From contig LNDW01000015.1 in NCBI GenBank assembly GCA_001464815.1, forward strand, positions 124,001-188,000: a DNA stretch of 64,000 nucleotides, written 5' to 3'. Under the pieces are notes generated by a model. It did not search any database and was not told the origin of the DNA. It was given only the letters and a program-made list of their open reading frames with translations. The DNA is from Betaproteobacteria bacterium Ga0077527 (GTDB taxonomy: Bacteria; Pseudomonadota; Gammaproteobacteria; Burkholderiales; SG8-41). The translations under genes and the position numbers were made by a program. This document shows positions 49,802 through 59,804 of the stretch, piece by piece; position 1 is the stretch's first letter, and each line of letters begins with the position of its first letter.

Positions 49802-50230
49802 TCAGCGGATCAAGGTGATCGGAACCTGCGTCAGATGCAGGACCTTGGTCGCCACCGAGCCCAGCACCAGGCCTGACACTGCGCCAAGACCGCGGCAGCC
49901 CATCACGATACGGTCGCAGCCCTGCGATTTGACGTAGGCCGCGATCACATCGGCGGGTTCGCCGACACTGATATGCGGGGTGTACGGGATTTTCGCCGCA
50001 TCCAGTTTCGCCCGCGCCGGAGCCAGCGCCTTCTCACCCTCTTCCTTGTAGTACTGATTCAGCGAATCCGCGCTGATGAACATTTTCACGTTCACACCGC
50101 CGAGCGTCATCTGCGCGTTGAGCAGATGCAGCTCCATCGGCACCTTGTGCAGCGCACTCTCCTTGACCAGGAAATCGATCACACGCGCCGAGTTTTCCGA
50201 ACCATCCACCGCCACCAGCAACTTTGCCAT
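49802..50230 (-). CDS. Universal stress protein, UspA family
   Basis: A 142-residue cytosolic protein with the Usp fold: KLLVAVDGSENSARVIDFLV at the N terminus, VKSQGCDRIVMGCRGLGAVSGLVLGSVATKVLHLTQVPITLI at the C terminus. The ATP-binding pattern G-x2-G-x(9)-G-S is present (GCRGLGAVSGLVLGSVATK). It follows terC by 13 bases, so the two are probably co-transcribed. No island operator lies before terC-usp. Confidence 0.92.
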   Translation of the reverse strand: MAKLLVAVDGSENSARVIDFLVKESALHKVPMELHLLNAQMTLGGVNVKMFISADSLNQYYKEEGEKALAPARAKLDAAKIPYTPHISVGEPADVIAAYVKSQGCDRIVMGCRGLGAVSGLVLGSVATKVLHLTQVPITLIR

Positions 50231-50243
50231 TTTGTATGCTCCT

Positions 50244-50987
50244 TCAGTCTTTTTTGGCTTCCTGGCCAGCGGCCAGGTCAACCGGTGCCGCTTCTTCCGC
50301 CTTGTTTCCGCCAGCTGCTTTTTTTCGGGCGGTCATGACCTTGCCGACGATCACCACCAGCGCGGCGCCCGCCACCGGCGCAACATATTTGAGCCACGGG
50401 GCATTGGCCAGCATCCAGTCCTTGACCACGACGTCATGCACGAACATGTCACCCGCGATCCAGCCAAGCAGCGCGGCACCACCGACGATCACTATCGGGT
50501 AGCGATCCATCAGCATCAGCACCAGCTTGCTGCCGTAGACGATGATCGGAACACTGACCAGCAGGCCGAACACCACCAGGCCGATGCTGTCCTTGGCCGC
50601 GCCGGCAATCGCGATCACGTTGTCGAGGCTCATCACCGCGTCGGCGACGATGATGGTCTTTACCGCGCCGAAGAGGTTGCTGCTGGCATCAATTTCATGT
50701 CCGCCTTCATCCTGGGGCGCCATCAGTTTGAGACCGATCCACAGCAGCAGTATCGCGCCGACTATCTTCAGGTAGGCGATCTGCAGCAACTGCAGCGCGA
50801 AGAAGATCAGCACCACGCGCAGCGCGATCGCGCCGAACACACCCCAGAAAATGGCCAGCTTGCGCTGCGCCTCCGGCAGCCGCCGTGATGCCAGCGCGAT
50901 CACCACGGCGTTGTCGCCGCCGAGCACGATGTCGATGGCGATGATCTGTACTACGGCGACCCAGAATGCAGGAGAGGAAATGTCCAT
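50244..50987 (-). CDS. TerC-family membrane protein
   Basis: A 247-residue protein with seven helices. TerC motifs: QIIAIDIVLGGDNAVVIALA (acidic GGDN) near the N terminus and VADAVMSLDNVIAIAGAA in the middle, followed by VFGLLVSVPIIVYGSKLVLMLMDRYP. Relatives export manganese or confer tellurite resistance; some aid metalation of exported proteins. No manganese (yybP-ykoY) riboswitch is visible in its leader. C-terminal tail is Lys/Glu-rich. Confidence 0.88.
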   Translation of the reverse strand: MDISSPAFWVAVVQIIAIDIVLGGDNAVVIALASRRLPEAQRKLAIFWGVFGAIALRVVLIFFALQLLQIAYLKIVGAILLLWIGLKLMAPQDEGGHEIDASSNLFGAVKTIIVADAVMSLDNVIAIAGAAKDSIGLVVFGLLVSVPIIVYGSKLVLMLMDRYPIVIVGGAALLGWIAGDMFVHDVVVKDWMLANAPWLKYVAPVAGAALVVIVGKVMTARKKAAGGNKAEEAAPVDLAAGQEAKKD

Positions 50988-51025
50988 GATTGACTTCCGT
51001 GAAATTAAATTCTTTTTTAGTTCGG

Positions 51026-51046
51026 AAAAACGCCGGCAAAACGGCG
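51026..51046 (-). terminator. Terminator of the sucC...transporter operon
   Basis: Minus-strand CGCCG-TTTTGC-CGGCG followed by five T. It lies about 87 bases after the stop of the NhaD-like gene and before terC, marking the end of the long operon that starts at sucC. Confidence 0.6.
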
Positions 51047-51132
51047 CGATGAAAAAGCAGGACTGGCGCAGTTTATAGGACTCGCCGGGAAAGACAAAAC
51101 CGGGGTAGCTGCCGTTGCCGGAAATTTCATCA

Positions 51133-52503
51133 TCAGCGTGCCGCGGCCGGTGCGGTCACCGGGGCCGGGTTGGCGGGCAAAATCCTGCTTTTCTCATGCG
51201 GCTCCCAGCCGAGCAGGGCAAGCATCACAAAAAAACCGATCACGTATGCAACGGGCACATGCCAGCCGTAGCGCAGCCACAACCCGACCGAGCGCGCCTC
51301 CGGATACATGTTGGACAGCGCCACTCCGGCGCTGGAACCAAACCAGATCATCGAGCCGCCGAAACCGACGGCAAAGGCCAGCACGCCCCAATCGTAACCA
51401 CCCTGCTTCAATGCCAGAGCGGTCAGCGGAATGTTGTCGAACACCGACGAGATGAAGCCCAGGCCAAACGCCGACCCCCAGGAAGCCGGTGGCAGTTTTT
51501 CCACCGGCATCATCGAGGCGCAAAGAACCAGCGAGAGCAGGAACACGCTGCCCTTGGCGGCCTCGGGCACCAGCTCCCACTGCGGCTTGCGCCAGGGCAC
51601 ACAGGCAAGGATCACCACCCATACCGCGACGCCGATGAAGGGAAAGGCATGTGAAAGATGGCTGAACCTGAGGTTGATGGTGACATTGGTGATGATCGCC
51701 GCCGCGAGGATCAGCACGACAATCAACACCCGCGACCAGTCCACCGGCGCGTGCCCGCCGCTGTCGCGGCAGATCGGCGCGTAACGGTGCTGCTGCAGCG
51801 CGGCCGGAATACCGCAGATGACCAGGGCCACAGCCGCAGCGACATAGGCATGCAGCACATCAAGCGGGCTGACGCCGTCGAGCCACATCATTGTCGTCGT
51901 GGTGTCTCCGACCACGCTGCCGGCGCCGCCGGCATTTGAAGCCGCGACAATCCCTGCGAGATAGCCGATGTGCACCTTGCGCCTGAACAGTGTCGCCGCC
52001 AGCGTACCGCCGATCAGCGCCGCGGCGATGTTGTCGAGAAAACCCGACATCACCCACACCATCACCAGCAGCGCGAAAGCCCCCTTCCAGCCTTCGGGCA
52101 GGAACTTCGGCAGAACCAGCGGCAGATGGCTGCGCTCGAAATGGTTCGACAGGATCGCAAAGCCGACCAGCAGGCATAGCAGGTTGGTGATGATCACCCA
52201 CTCATGGGCGAGGTGGGCGAGCAGTCCGCCGATGCCGTCGCCGGTCTTGAATCCGGTGAACCCCGTCTTGTAGAGCGCGATGACCGCCAGCCCGGTCAAG
52301 GCCACGCGCAGAGTGTGTTTGTGGAACAGGGCGACACCCAGCAGTGTCAGCGCGAACAGGATGAAATCGACAGGGATGCCGAACACCGCCGGTGCCTGTG
52401 ACGCAGCCGCGGCGTGACCTGCTCGACAGGCCATCAGCAGGCCGGTGGCAGCCGCAAGCGTGTTGATACCGCGCGCGGGACGGCTCACAGGGTGAACGGG
52501 CAT
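51133..52503 (-). CDS. NhaD/ArsB-superfamily ion transporter
   Basis: A 456-residue membrane protein from ATG 52503 with about 12 helices. Typical ion-transporter-superfamily motifs: MSGFLDNIAAALIGGTLAATLF, AASNAGGAGSVVGDTTTTMMWLDGVSPL, and the repeat-2 counterpart SSVFDNIPLTALALKQGG, with GFGGSMIWFGSSAGVALSNMYPEA. These resemble NhaD Na+/H+ antiporters and citrate-type carriers. It is the last gene of the operon, 55 bases after fhs. In this setting it might export Na+ or move an organic anion such as formate; not decidable by sequence. Confidence 0.82.
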   Translation of the reverse strand: MPVHPVSRPARGINTLAAATGLLMACRAGHAAAASQAPAVFGIPVDFILFALTLLGVALFHKHTLRVALTGLAVIALYKTGFTGFKTGDGIGGLLAHLAHEWVIITNLLCLLVGFAILSNHFERSHLPLVLPKFLPEGWKGAFALLVMVWVMSGFLDNIAAALIGGTLAATLFRRKVHIGYLAGIVAASNAGGAGSVVGDTTTTMMWLDGVSPLDVLHAYVAAAVALVICGIPAALQQHRYAPICRDSGGHAPVDWSRVLIVVLILAAAIITNVTINLRFSHLSHAFPFIGVAVWVVILACVPWRKPQWELVPEAAKGSVFLLSLVLCASMMPVEKLPPASWGSAFGLGFISSVFDNIPLTALALKQGGYDWGVLAFAVGFGGSMIWFGSSAGVALSNMYPEARSVGLWLRYGWHVPVAYVIGFFVMLALLGWEPHEKSRILPANPAPVTAPAAAR

Positions 52504-52558
52504 CAGATGCTTTGTGGCGTGGCGCCCCGGCGGCAGCTGCCTGCCGGGGCGGGGCTGC

Positions 52559-54232
52559 TCAGAACAGCCCGACCACCTTGCCATCGTCGGTGAGGTCGAT
52601 TTTCTCCGAGGACGGCACTTTCGGCAGCCCCGGCATGGTCATGATGTCACCGCAGATCATCACGATGAATTCCGCGCCGGCAGCCAGCCGCACTTCGCGG
52701 ACATTCACCATGTGCCCGCTCGGCGCGCCGCGCACGCTGGCATCGGTCGAGAACGAGGACTGGGTCTTCGCCACGCATACCGGGTAGTGGCCGTAGCCGC
52801 CCTCCTGCAGCTCCTTGATGCGGTTGCGCACCTTGGAATCCGCGGAAATATCCGCCGCACCATAAACCTTGGTCGCGATCTTTTTCATCTTGTCCCACAA
52901 CGGATCGCTGTCTTCGTAGACGAAGGTCGGGTTCGACTTCTGCTCGCACATGTCGACGACGATCTTCGCCAGCTCGGCAGCACCCTTGCCGCCTTCACCC
53001 CAGTGGTTGGCGACCACGACCCTGGCGCCGAGCTTGGTGATGCGATCGGTGAGCAGATCCATTTCCGCCTTGGTGTCGGCGGTGAAGCGGTTGACCGAGA
53101 CCACGCAGGGAATGTTGTAGACGTTTTTGACGTTGTGCACATGGCGCTCAAGGTTGACCAGGCCTTTTTCCAGCGCCCCCAGGTTTTCCTTGTTGAGGTC
53201 CTCCTTGCCGACGCCGCCGTGGTGTTTCAGCGCACGCACGGTGGCAACAATCACCGCGGCGGCAGGTTTCAGGCCGGCCTTGCGGCACTTGATGTCGAGG
53301 AACTTCTCGGCACCGAGATCGGCGCCGAAACCGGCTTCAGTCACCACGTAATCCACCAGTTTCAGCGCAGTCTTGGTGGCGATCACCGAGTTGCAGCCGT
53401 GGGCGATGTTGGCAAACGGACCACCATGGATGAACGCGGCATTGTTTTCCAGCGTCTGCACCAGGTTCGGCGCCAACTGGTCCTTCAGCAACACGGTCAT
53501 CGCGCCATGCGCTTTCAGGTCGCGCGCGCGCAGCGGCTTGTTGTCTCGGGTGTAGCCGAAAACGATGTTGCCGAGGCGTTCCTTCAGGTCCTTCAGCGAA
53601 GTCGCAAGGCAGAAAATCGCCATCACTTCCGAGGCGACTACGATATCGAAGCCGTCCTCACGCGGGTAGCCGTTGGCGGTGCCGCCGAGGGACACCACGA
53701 TGTCGCGCAGTGCGCGGTCGTTCATGTCCATCACCCGCTTCCAGGTGATGCGGCGCGGGTCGATGCCGAGTTCATTGCCGTGCGAAATGTGGTTGTCGAT
53801 CATCGCGGCAAGCAGGTTGTTCGCCAGCGCGATCGCGCCGAAGTCGCCGGTGAAGTGCAGGTTGATGTCTTCCATCGGCACCACCTGGGCGTAACCGCCG
53901 CCGGCAGCACCACCCTTGACGCCGAACACCGGACCCAGCGAGGGCTCGCGCAGGCAGATCATCGCCTTCTTGCCGATGTGGTTCAGCGCGTCGCCAAGGC
54001 CGACCGTGGTCGTGGTCTTGCCTTCGCCCGCGGGCGTCGGGTTGATCGCGGTGACGAGGATCAGCTTGCCGTCTTTTTTGTCCTTCAGACTGTCGACGTA
54101 TTCGAGAGAGACCTTGGCCTTGTAGTGGCCGTAGGGCACGAGGTGCGCTTCCGGGATGCCCAGCTTCTGCGCGATCTTGTTGACGCGCTCCATTTTTGCC
54201 GCCTGGGCAATTTCGATGTCCGACAGTGCCAT
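52559..54232 (-). CDS. fhs: Formate--tetrahydrofolate ligase
   Basis: ATP-dependent formation of 10-formyl-THF from formate and THF. From ATG 54232 ([22 protein letters not shown]) it has 557 residues, the family length. The P-loop is [18 protein letters not shown]; other segments are [36 protein letters not shown] (family signature) and [14 protein letters not shown]-type [15 protein letters not shown]. It lies between the formate dehydrogenase and the NhaD-like gene, so formate can be either oxidised or assimilated. Confidence 0.96.
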   Translation of the reverse strand: MALSDIEIAQAAKMERVNKIAQKLGIPEAHLVPYGHYKAKVSLEYVDSLKDKKDGKLILVTAINPTPAGEGKTTTTVGLGDALNHIGKKAMICLREPSLGPVFGVKGGAAGGGYAQVVPMEDINLHFTGDFGAIALANNLLAAMIDNHISHGNELGIDPRRITWKRVMDMNDRALRDIVVSLGGTANGYPREDGFDIVVASEVMAIFCLATSLKDLKERLGNIVFGYTRDNKPLRARDLKAHGAMTVLLKDQLAPNLVQTLENNAAFIHGGPFANIAHGCNSVIATKTALKLVDYVVTEAGFGADLGAEKFLDIKCRKAGLKPAAAVIVATVRALKHHGGVGKEDLNKENLGALEKGLVNLERHVHNVKNVYNIPCVVSVNRFTADTKAEMDLLTDRITKLGARVVVANHWGEGGKGAAELAKIVVDMCEQKSNPTFVYEDSDPLWDKMKKIATKVYGAADISADSKVRNRIKELQEGGYGHYPVCVAKTQSSFSTDASVRGAPSGHMVNVREVRLAAGAEFIVMICGDIMTMPGLPKVPSSEKIDLTDDGKVVGLF

Positions 54233-54309
54233 GTTGATTCCTCTCCTGAACGGTGAATAGTTATTGATGCCCGCAACGCGGGTGTTGTCCTGCAGCAGTC
54301 CTGAAACTG

Positions 54310-57120
54310 TCAAACCGCGGAAAGTTTCGCCAGCACCTGCCCGCCGCCGTAACTCGAGCGCGGCGTCAGCTCCCCGCCTTTCATCACCTTGACCGCGCAA
54401 TACTTGAATTCCGGAATCTTGCCGTAGGGATCCAGCGCGGCGTTGGTCAGCAGGTTGGCCGCGGCTTCGTAATAGCAGAACGGGATGAACACCGAGCCGC
54501 GCGGCGTGCCGTCGTCGGCGCGCGCATGCAGCGAAATGATGCCGCGGCGCGAGGCGACGGTGACCACATCACCACCGCGGGCACCTATGGCGTCGAGGTC
54601 GAGCGGATGCATCGACACCGTCGGCTCGGGCTCGATGGCGTCAAGTACGCCGGCACGGCGCGTCATCGCGCCAGTGTGCCAGTGCTCGAGCTGGCGGCCG
54701 GTGATCAGTACGAAGGCATATTCGTGGTCGGGACGCTCGTTGGCGGGAATGACGTCGGCCGGCACAAATTTCGCCCGACCGGTAGGCGTAGGAAATTTAT
54801 CAATAAAAACAATGGGTTGACCAGGATCACCCTCTTCCAAGCAGGGGTAGGTGACGCTGCTCTCCGCCTCCAGCCGCTCCCAGGTGATGCCGGCAATCGA
54901 GTTCATCGCCAGGCGCATCTCGTTGAACACATCCTTCGGTCCGGCGTAGTTCCAGTCAAGACCGAGGCGGCGCGCCAGCTCCTGGATGATCCACAGGTCA
55001 GGCTTCGCCTCCCCCGGCGCATCCACCGCCTTGCGGCCGAGCTGCACCATGCGGTCGGTGTTGGTGACGGTGCCATCCTTTTCCGGCCACACCGTGGCGG
55101 GCAGGATCACATCGGCGTGGTAACAGGTTTCGGTCAGGAAAATTTCCTGAACCACCAGCCAGTCGAGCTTGGCCAGCGCCTCGCGCGCGTGGTTGGCATC
55201 CGGGTCCGACATCGCCGGGTTTTCACCCATCACATACATGCCGCGGATGTCGCCATCGAGAATCGCATGCACGATCTCGACCACGGTCAGGCCGGGTTTC
55301 GGATCCAGCTTGGTGTTCCACAGTTTTTCAAACCGCGCCAGCGCCTCGGGATTGTCGACGCGCTGATAGTCCGGGAACACCATCGGGATCAGCCCCGAGT
55401 CGGAAGCCCCCTGCACATTGTTCTGGCCGCGCAGCGGATGCAGCCCCGAACCCGGCTTGCCGATCTGGCCGGTCATCAGGCACAGCGCGATCAGGCAGCG
55501 CGCATTGTCGGTGCCGTGGATATGCTGGGAGATACCCATGCCCCACAGAATCATCGAGGCTTTCGAGGTCGCGTAAAGCCGCGCCACAGCCTTGATGGTG
55601 TCGGCGGGAATGCCGCAAACCGGCGCCATCACTTCGGGGCTGTAGCCTTCGACGTTCTTTTTCAAGTCTTCGTAACCGATGGTGCGTGACTTGATGAAGT
55701 CTTCGTCGACCAGCCCTTCGTGGACGATGACATGCATCATTGCGTTGAGCAGCGCAACGTCGGTGTCGGGTTTGAACTGCAGCGAATACTCGGCGTGGCG
55801 CGACAGTTCGTTGAGTCGCGGGTCGGCATAGATCAGCTTGGCGCCGTTTTTCACCGCATTCTTGATCCACGTCGCCGCAACCGGATGGTTGGACAGCGGG
55901 TTGGCACCGATCAGGAAAATCACTTCGGCGCGCGCCACGTCATTCACCTGGTTCGACACCGCACCGGAACTCACCGCCTCCATCAGCGCGGCGACACTCG
56001 ATGCATGGCACAGCCGCGTGCAATGATCGACGTTGTTGGAGCCGAAACCGGTGCGCACCAGTTTCTGGAACAGATAGGCCTCTTCGTTGCTGCCCTTGGC
56101 CGAGCCAAAACCGGCGAGCGACTTGTTGCCATGCCGGTCACGGATTTCCTTGAGCTTGCCCGCGGCGAGGTCCAGCGCCTCTTCCCAGCTTGCTTCACGG
56201 AAGTGCTCCAGCGGATTCGCCGGGTCCATCGTGAAATCGGCATGCTTTGGAACCCCGGGCTTGCGGATCAGCGGCTTGGTCAGGCGCTGCGGATGGTGGG
56301 CGTAATCAAAGCCGTAGCGGCCCTTCACGCACAGCCGGCCGTGATTGGACGGACCGTCGCGGCCATCGACCGAGACGATTTTATTGTCCTTGACGTTGTA
56401 GGTGAGCTGGCAGCCGACGCCGCAGTACGGGCACACCGAGTGCACCTGCCTGTCCGGCTTGACCAGGCCGGCCTCGCGCGCCGGCATCAGCGCGCCGGTC
56501 GGACAGGCCTGCACACACTCGCCGCAGGCGACACAGGTCGATTCACCCATCGGGTCGCCAAGATCAAACACGATGGCCGAATGCTCTCCCCGGAAAGCAT
56601 AACCGATGACGTCATTGACCTGCTCTTCGCGGCAGGCACGCACGCAGCGTGTGCACTGGATACAGGAATCAAGATTGACCGCGATGCCGTGGTGCGACAG
56701 ATCGGCCGCCGGCTGGTGGCGCCGCGCGAACCGCGGCTTGCCGACCTGCAGCCTGCCCGCCCAGTGATCGAGTTCGGAATTGTTGGTGTGACGGTGCTCC
56801 GGCATATCCGACAACAGCAGCTCCATCACCATTTTCTGCGATGCCACCGCCCGCGCACTGTCGGTGGTGACTTCCATGCCCGGCGACGGATTGCGGCAGC
56901 ACGATGCCGCAAGCACACGTTCGCCCTTGACCTCGACCACACAGGCGCGGCAGTTGCCGTCGGGGCGCATTCCTTCCTTGTAGCAAAGGTGGGGGATCTC
57001 GACGCCGTGGCGCTTCGCGGCCTGGATGATGGTTTCGCCGGCCTCGGCAACGACGCTGCTGCCGTTCAGCTTGAACTCGACAGGCATCGCCGACAGTTCG
57101 TCCTTGCTCATTGCGGTCAT
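54310..57120 (-). CDS. fdhA: NAD-dependent formate dehydrogenase, molybdenum catalytic subunit
   Basis: Oxidises formate to CO2, cytosolic. About 936 residues. Domains in order: N-terminal [2Fe-2S] ferredoxin (C...CRACVVEV, residues ~10-90), a His-Cys [4Fe-4S] region, two [4Fe-4S] clusters ([23 protein letters not shown]), then a further [4Fe-4S] (CPYCGVGC) opening the bis-MGD domain. The active-site Mo ligand is cysteine in [11 protein letters not shown], followed by His; no selenocysteine. ATG 57120 is chosen; ATG 57111 is possible. It lies 34 bases after the fused diaphorase gene. An AT-rich patch with atypical codons lies at 54797-54820. Confidence 0.94.
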   Translation of the reverse strand: MTAMSKDELSAMPVEFKLNGSSVVAEAGETIIQAAKRHGVEIPHLCYKEGMRPDGNCRACVVEVKGERVLAASCCRNPSPGMEVTTDSARAVASQKMVMELLLSDMPEHRHTNNSELDHWAGRLQVGKPRFARRHQPAADLSHHGIAVNLDSCIQCTRCVRACREEQVNDVIGYAFRGEHSAIVFDLGDPMGESTCVACGECVQACPTGALMPAREAGLVKPDRQVHSVCPYCGVGCQLTYNVKDNKIVSVDGRDGPSNHGRLCVKGRYGFDYAHHPQRLTKPLIRKPGVPKHADFTMDPANPLEHFREASWEEALDLAAGKLKEIRDRHGNKSLAGFGSAKGSNEEAYLFQKLVRTGFGSNNVDHCTRLCHASSVAALMEAVSSGAVSNQVNDVARAEVIFLIGANPLSNHPVAATWIKNAVKNGAKLIYADPRLNELSRHAEYSLQFKPDTDVALLNAMMHVIVHEGLVDEDFIKSRTIGYEDLKKNVEGYSPEVMAPVCGIPADTIKAVARLYATSKASMILWGMGISQHIHGTDNARCLIALCLMTGQIGKPGSGLHPLRGQNNVQGASDSGLIPMVFPDYQRVDNPEALARFEKLWNTKLDPKPGLTVVEIVHAILDGDIRGMYVMGENPAMSDPDANHAREALAKLDWLVVQEIFLTETCYHADVILPATVWPEKDGTVTNTDRMVQLGRKAVDAPGEAKPDLWIIQELARRLGLDWNYAGPKDVFNEMRLAMNSIAGITWERLEAESSVTYPCLEEGDPGQPIVFIDKFPTPTGRAKFVPADVIPANERPDHEYAFVLITGRQLEHWHTGAMTRRAGVLDAIEPEPTVSMHPLDLDAIGARGGDVVTVASRRGIISLHARADDGTPRGSVFIPFCYYEAAANLLTNAALDPYGKIPEFKYCAVKVMKGGELTPRSSYGGGQVLAKLSAV
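54802..54813 (-). repeat. AT-rich dispersed repeat, copy 4 (inside fdhA)
   Basis: Minus-strand ATTGTTTTTATT within fdhA, coding IVFI with codons ATT GTT TTT ATT. It is identical over 12 bases to copy 1 (21051-21062). Confidence 0.35.
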
Positions 57121-57154
57121 GGCTGTGACTCCGAAGCTGTGCGGCAAGCCCGCA

Positions 57155-58852
57155 CTACCCGACTTCCTTGGGAAAATACTTCATTACCGTGCGGATCGGG
57201 TTCGGCGCCGCCTGACCCAGTCCGCAGATCGAGGCGTCGGCCATCGCACCCGACAGTTCCTCGAGCAGGCCTCGATCCCACTGTTTTGCATCCATCAACT
57301 GCCGCGCCTTCGCCGTACCGACGCGGCAGGGCGTGCACTGGCCGCAGGATTCCTCGGCGAAAAACTTCATCACGTTGCTCGCTGCACCACGCGCGCTGTC
57401 ACGATCCGAAAAAATGATCACCGCCGCCGAGCCGATGAAACAGCCGTACGGATTCAGTGTGTCGAAATCGAGTGGAATGTCGCCCATCGCCGCCGGCAGG
57501 ATGCCGCCCGAGGCCCCACCCGGCAGATAGCCGTAGAACTGGTGACCGGGCAGCATGCCGCCGCAATACTCCTCGATCAGTTCCTTCACCGTGATGCCGG
57601 CCGGTGCGAGGTGTACGCCGGGTTTCTTCACGCGGCCCGACACCGAAAACGAACGCAGGCCCTTGCGGCCGTTGCGGCCGTGGCCGGCAAACCACCCGGC
57701 GCCCTTCTGCACGATGTCGCGCACCCAGTACAGGGTTTCCATGTTGTGCTCGAGTGTCGGATGACCGAAGAGCCCGACCTGCGCCACATACGGCGGGCGT
57801 AGCCGCGGCATCCCGCGCTTGCCTTCGATCGATTCGATCATCGCGGATTCTTCGCCGCAAATGTAGGCACCGGCGCCGCGGCGCAGGAACATCGGCGGCA
57901 AGGGGCAGGGTGGATCGGCCTGCAGCGCCTTGATCTCTTTTTCAAGTATCGCGCGGATTCCGGCGTACTCGTCGCGCAGATAGATGTAAACCTCGGAAAT
58001 CTGAGCCGCCCAGGCCGCGACCACCACGCCTTCAAGAAAACGGTGCGGATCACGTTCGAGGTAATGACGGTCCTTGAAGGTGCCGGGTTCGCCCTCATCG
58101 ATGTTCACCGCCATCAGTCGCGGGCCTTTTTCGCCGCGCACGATCCGCCACTTTCGACCGGTAGGAAAACCCGCGCCGCCGAGCCCGCGCAGGCCGGAAT
58201 TTTCCATGGTCTTGATCAGCGACTCGGCATCGCGCGTGCCATTAAAGCATTCGATCGCGAGGTCGTAGCCGCCGGTTCTGCGGTATTCGCTGTAGTTCAC
58301 ATACTTGCCGGTCGCACACTGCGTTTTTTTCGCAGCGACCAGCGGCTTGACCTTGTCGATGCTGGCCTGCGCCACAGGATTCTGCCCGACCACGGCCACC
58401 GGAGCCTGATCACAACGACCGACGCAAGGCGCCGGGATCACCCGCACGCCATTACCCAGCACCTTCTTCAGATCCTGGATCAGCGCATTCGCGCCGGACA
58501 GTTCGCAGGACAGGGAATCACAGACCCGCACGGTCAGCGCCGGCGGCGGGGTCTGCCCCTCCTTCACCACGTCGAAGTGGTGGTAGAAAGTTGCGACCTC
58601 ATAAACTTCGGTCATCGCCAGCTTCATTTCACGCGCCAGCGCGACGATGTGCGCAGCCGGAATGTGGCCGTAACGGTCCTGGATCAGATGCAGATTCTCG
58701 ATCAGCAGGTCGCGGCGGCGGGGATCAATGCCGGTTTTGCGCTGCGCAGCCGCAAGCAGAGCCTGGACTTCACCCAGCGCTCCGGACTCGACACTGCGGC
58801 CTTTCATGGCGCCGCGCGCGCGCTTGCCGCGTTTAACGATGCCGCCTTCCAA
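57155..58852 (-). CDS. Formate dehydrogenase diaphorase subunit, NuoE-NuoF (FdsG-FdsB) fusion
   Basis: Passes electrons from the catalytic subunit to NAD. Residues about 20-165 are NuoE/FdsG-like, with the [2Fe-2S] cysteines in VRVCDSLSCELSG and PAPCVGRCDQAP. Residues about 200-565 are NuoF/FdsB-like: SGLRGLGGAGFPTGRKW (NADH site), GAGAYICGEESAMIESIEG (FMN site) and ESCGQCTPCRVGT ([4Fe-4S]). In soluble formate dehydrogenases these are usually separate genes. I place the start at TTG 58852, seven bases after a strong GGAGG; ATG 58807 and GTG 58876 are alternatives. Confidence 0.92.
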   Translation of the reverse strand: MEGGIVKRGKRARGAMKGRSVESGALGEVQALLAAAQRKTGIDPRRRDLLIENLHLIQDRYGHIPAAHIVALAREMKLAMTEVYEVATFYHHFDVVKEGQTPPPALTVRVCDSLSCELSGANALIQDLKKVLGNGVRVIPAPCVGRCDQAPVAVVGQNPVAQASIDKVKPLVAAKKTQCATGKYVNYSEYRRTGGYDLAIECFNGTRDAESLIKTMENSGLRGLGGAGFPTGRKWRIVRGEKGPRLMAVNIDEGEPGTFKDRHYLERDPHRFLEGVVVAAWAAQISEVYIYLRDEYAGIRAILEKEIKALQADPPCPLPPMFLRRGAGAYICGEESAMIESIEGKRGMPRLRPPYVAQVGLFGHPTLEHNMETLYWVRDIVQKGAGWFAGHGRNGRKGLRSFSVSGRVKKPGVHLAPAGITVKELIEEYCGGMLPGHQFYGYLPGGASGGILPAAMGDIPLDFDTLNPYGCFIGSAAVIIFSDRDSARGAASNVMKFFAEESCGQCTPCRVGTAKARQLMDAKQWDRGLLEELSGAMADASICGLGQAAPNPIRTVMKYFPKEVG

Positions 58853-58918
58853 AATGACTCCTCCCGGGGCAGTCACGGCCGGACCCTTCAGGGCCCGGCC
58901 GCGTTGTGTACAGCGGTT

Positions 58919-59803
58919 TTACTTCAGCACCGACTTGAGCAGCTTGCCCATCTCCGCCGGATTTTTCGTGGTACGGATGCCGCACTCTTCCATCACCGAC
59001 AGCTTTTCATCGGCCGTGCCCTTGCCGCCGGAAATGATCGCGCCGGCGTGGCCCATGCGTTTGCCCGGAGGCGCGGTGACGCCGGCGATGAAGCCGACCA
59101 CCGGTTTTTTCATGTTGGCCTTGATCCAGCGCGCACATTCTTCCTCGTTCGAGCCGCCGATCTCCCCGACCATGATCACCGCCTCCGTCTGCGGGTCGTC
59201 GTTGAACATCTTCATCACGTCAATGTGCTTCAGGCCGTTCACCGGGTCGCCGCCGATGCCGACACAGGATGACTGGCCCAGGCCCAGCTCCATCAGCTGG
59301 CCGACCGCTTCATAGGTCAGCGTGCCGGAACGTGACACCACGCCGATCGGTCCCTTTTTATGGATGTGGCCTGGCATGATGCCGATCTTGATCTCGTCGG
59401 GCGTGATCACGCCGGGGCAGTTCGGCCCGATCAGGATGGTCTTGCTCCTGTTCTGCTCCATCTTGTATTTCAGGCGCACCATGTCACGCACCGGAATGCC
59501 TTCGGTGATGCAGATCACCAGCTCCAGTTGCGCGTCCACCGCCTCCTCGATCGCCGCGGCGGCAAAGGGCGGCGGCACGTAGATCACCGACACGTTGGCG
59601 CCGGTGGCATCCTTCGCTTCGCGCACCGTGTTGAAGATCGGGATGCCTTCGTAGCTCTGGCCGCCTTTTTTCGGGGTGACGCCGGCAACATAGCAATTCT
59701 GGCCGTTGGCGTATTCCTTGCCGGTCTTGGTGTGGAACATGCCGGTCTTGCCGGTGATGCCCTGGGTCATCACCCGCGAGTTTTTATCGATCAGGATGGA
59801 CAT
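58919..59803 (-). CDS. sucD: Succinyl-CoA synthetase alpha subunit
   Basis: ATP/GTP-linked interconversion of succinate and succinyl-CoA. The 294 residues from ATG 59803 match Suc[63 protein letters not shown], and the phosphohistidine site [14 protein letters not shown]. The start is one base after the sucC stop. In an oxalate regulon it would supply succinyl-CoA as CoA donor for oxalate activation and recycle succinate. Confidence 0.96.
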   Translation of the reverse strand: MSILIDKNSRVMTQGITGKTGMFHTKTGKEYANGQNCYVAGVTPKKGGQSYEGIPIFNTVREAKDATGANVSVIYVPPPFAAAAIEEAVDAQLELVICITEGIPVRDMVRLKYKMEQNRSKTILIGPNCPGVITPDEIKIGIMPGHIHKKGPIGVVSRSGTLTYEAVGQLMELGLGQSSCVGIGGDPVNGLKHIDVMKMFNDDPQTEAVIMVGEIGGSNEEECARWIKANMKKPVVGFIAGVTAPPGKRMGHAGAIISGGKGTADEKLSVMEECGIRTTKNPAEMGKLLKSVLK

Positions 59804-59804
59804 A

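Noticed and set aside
52514-54256. 580-codon open frame antisense to fhs
   Set aside because: Covers the fhs gene exactly and shows only low-complexity basic sequence.
54815-54830. TTGACCAGGATCAC inside fdhA
   Set aside because: One mismatch in the right half and located within coding sequence far from a start; likely chance.
54310-57120. Possible selenocysteine formate dehydrogenase
   Set aside because: The active-site position is an ordinary Cys codon in DHCTRLCH; no in-frame TGA.
55720-57417. 565-codon open frame antisense to fdhA
   Set aside because: Shadow of a strongly supported gene; no motifs and no ribosome site.
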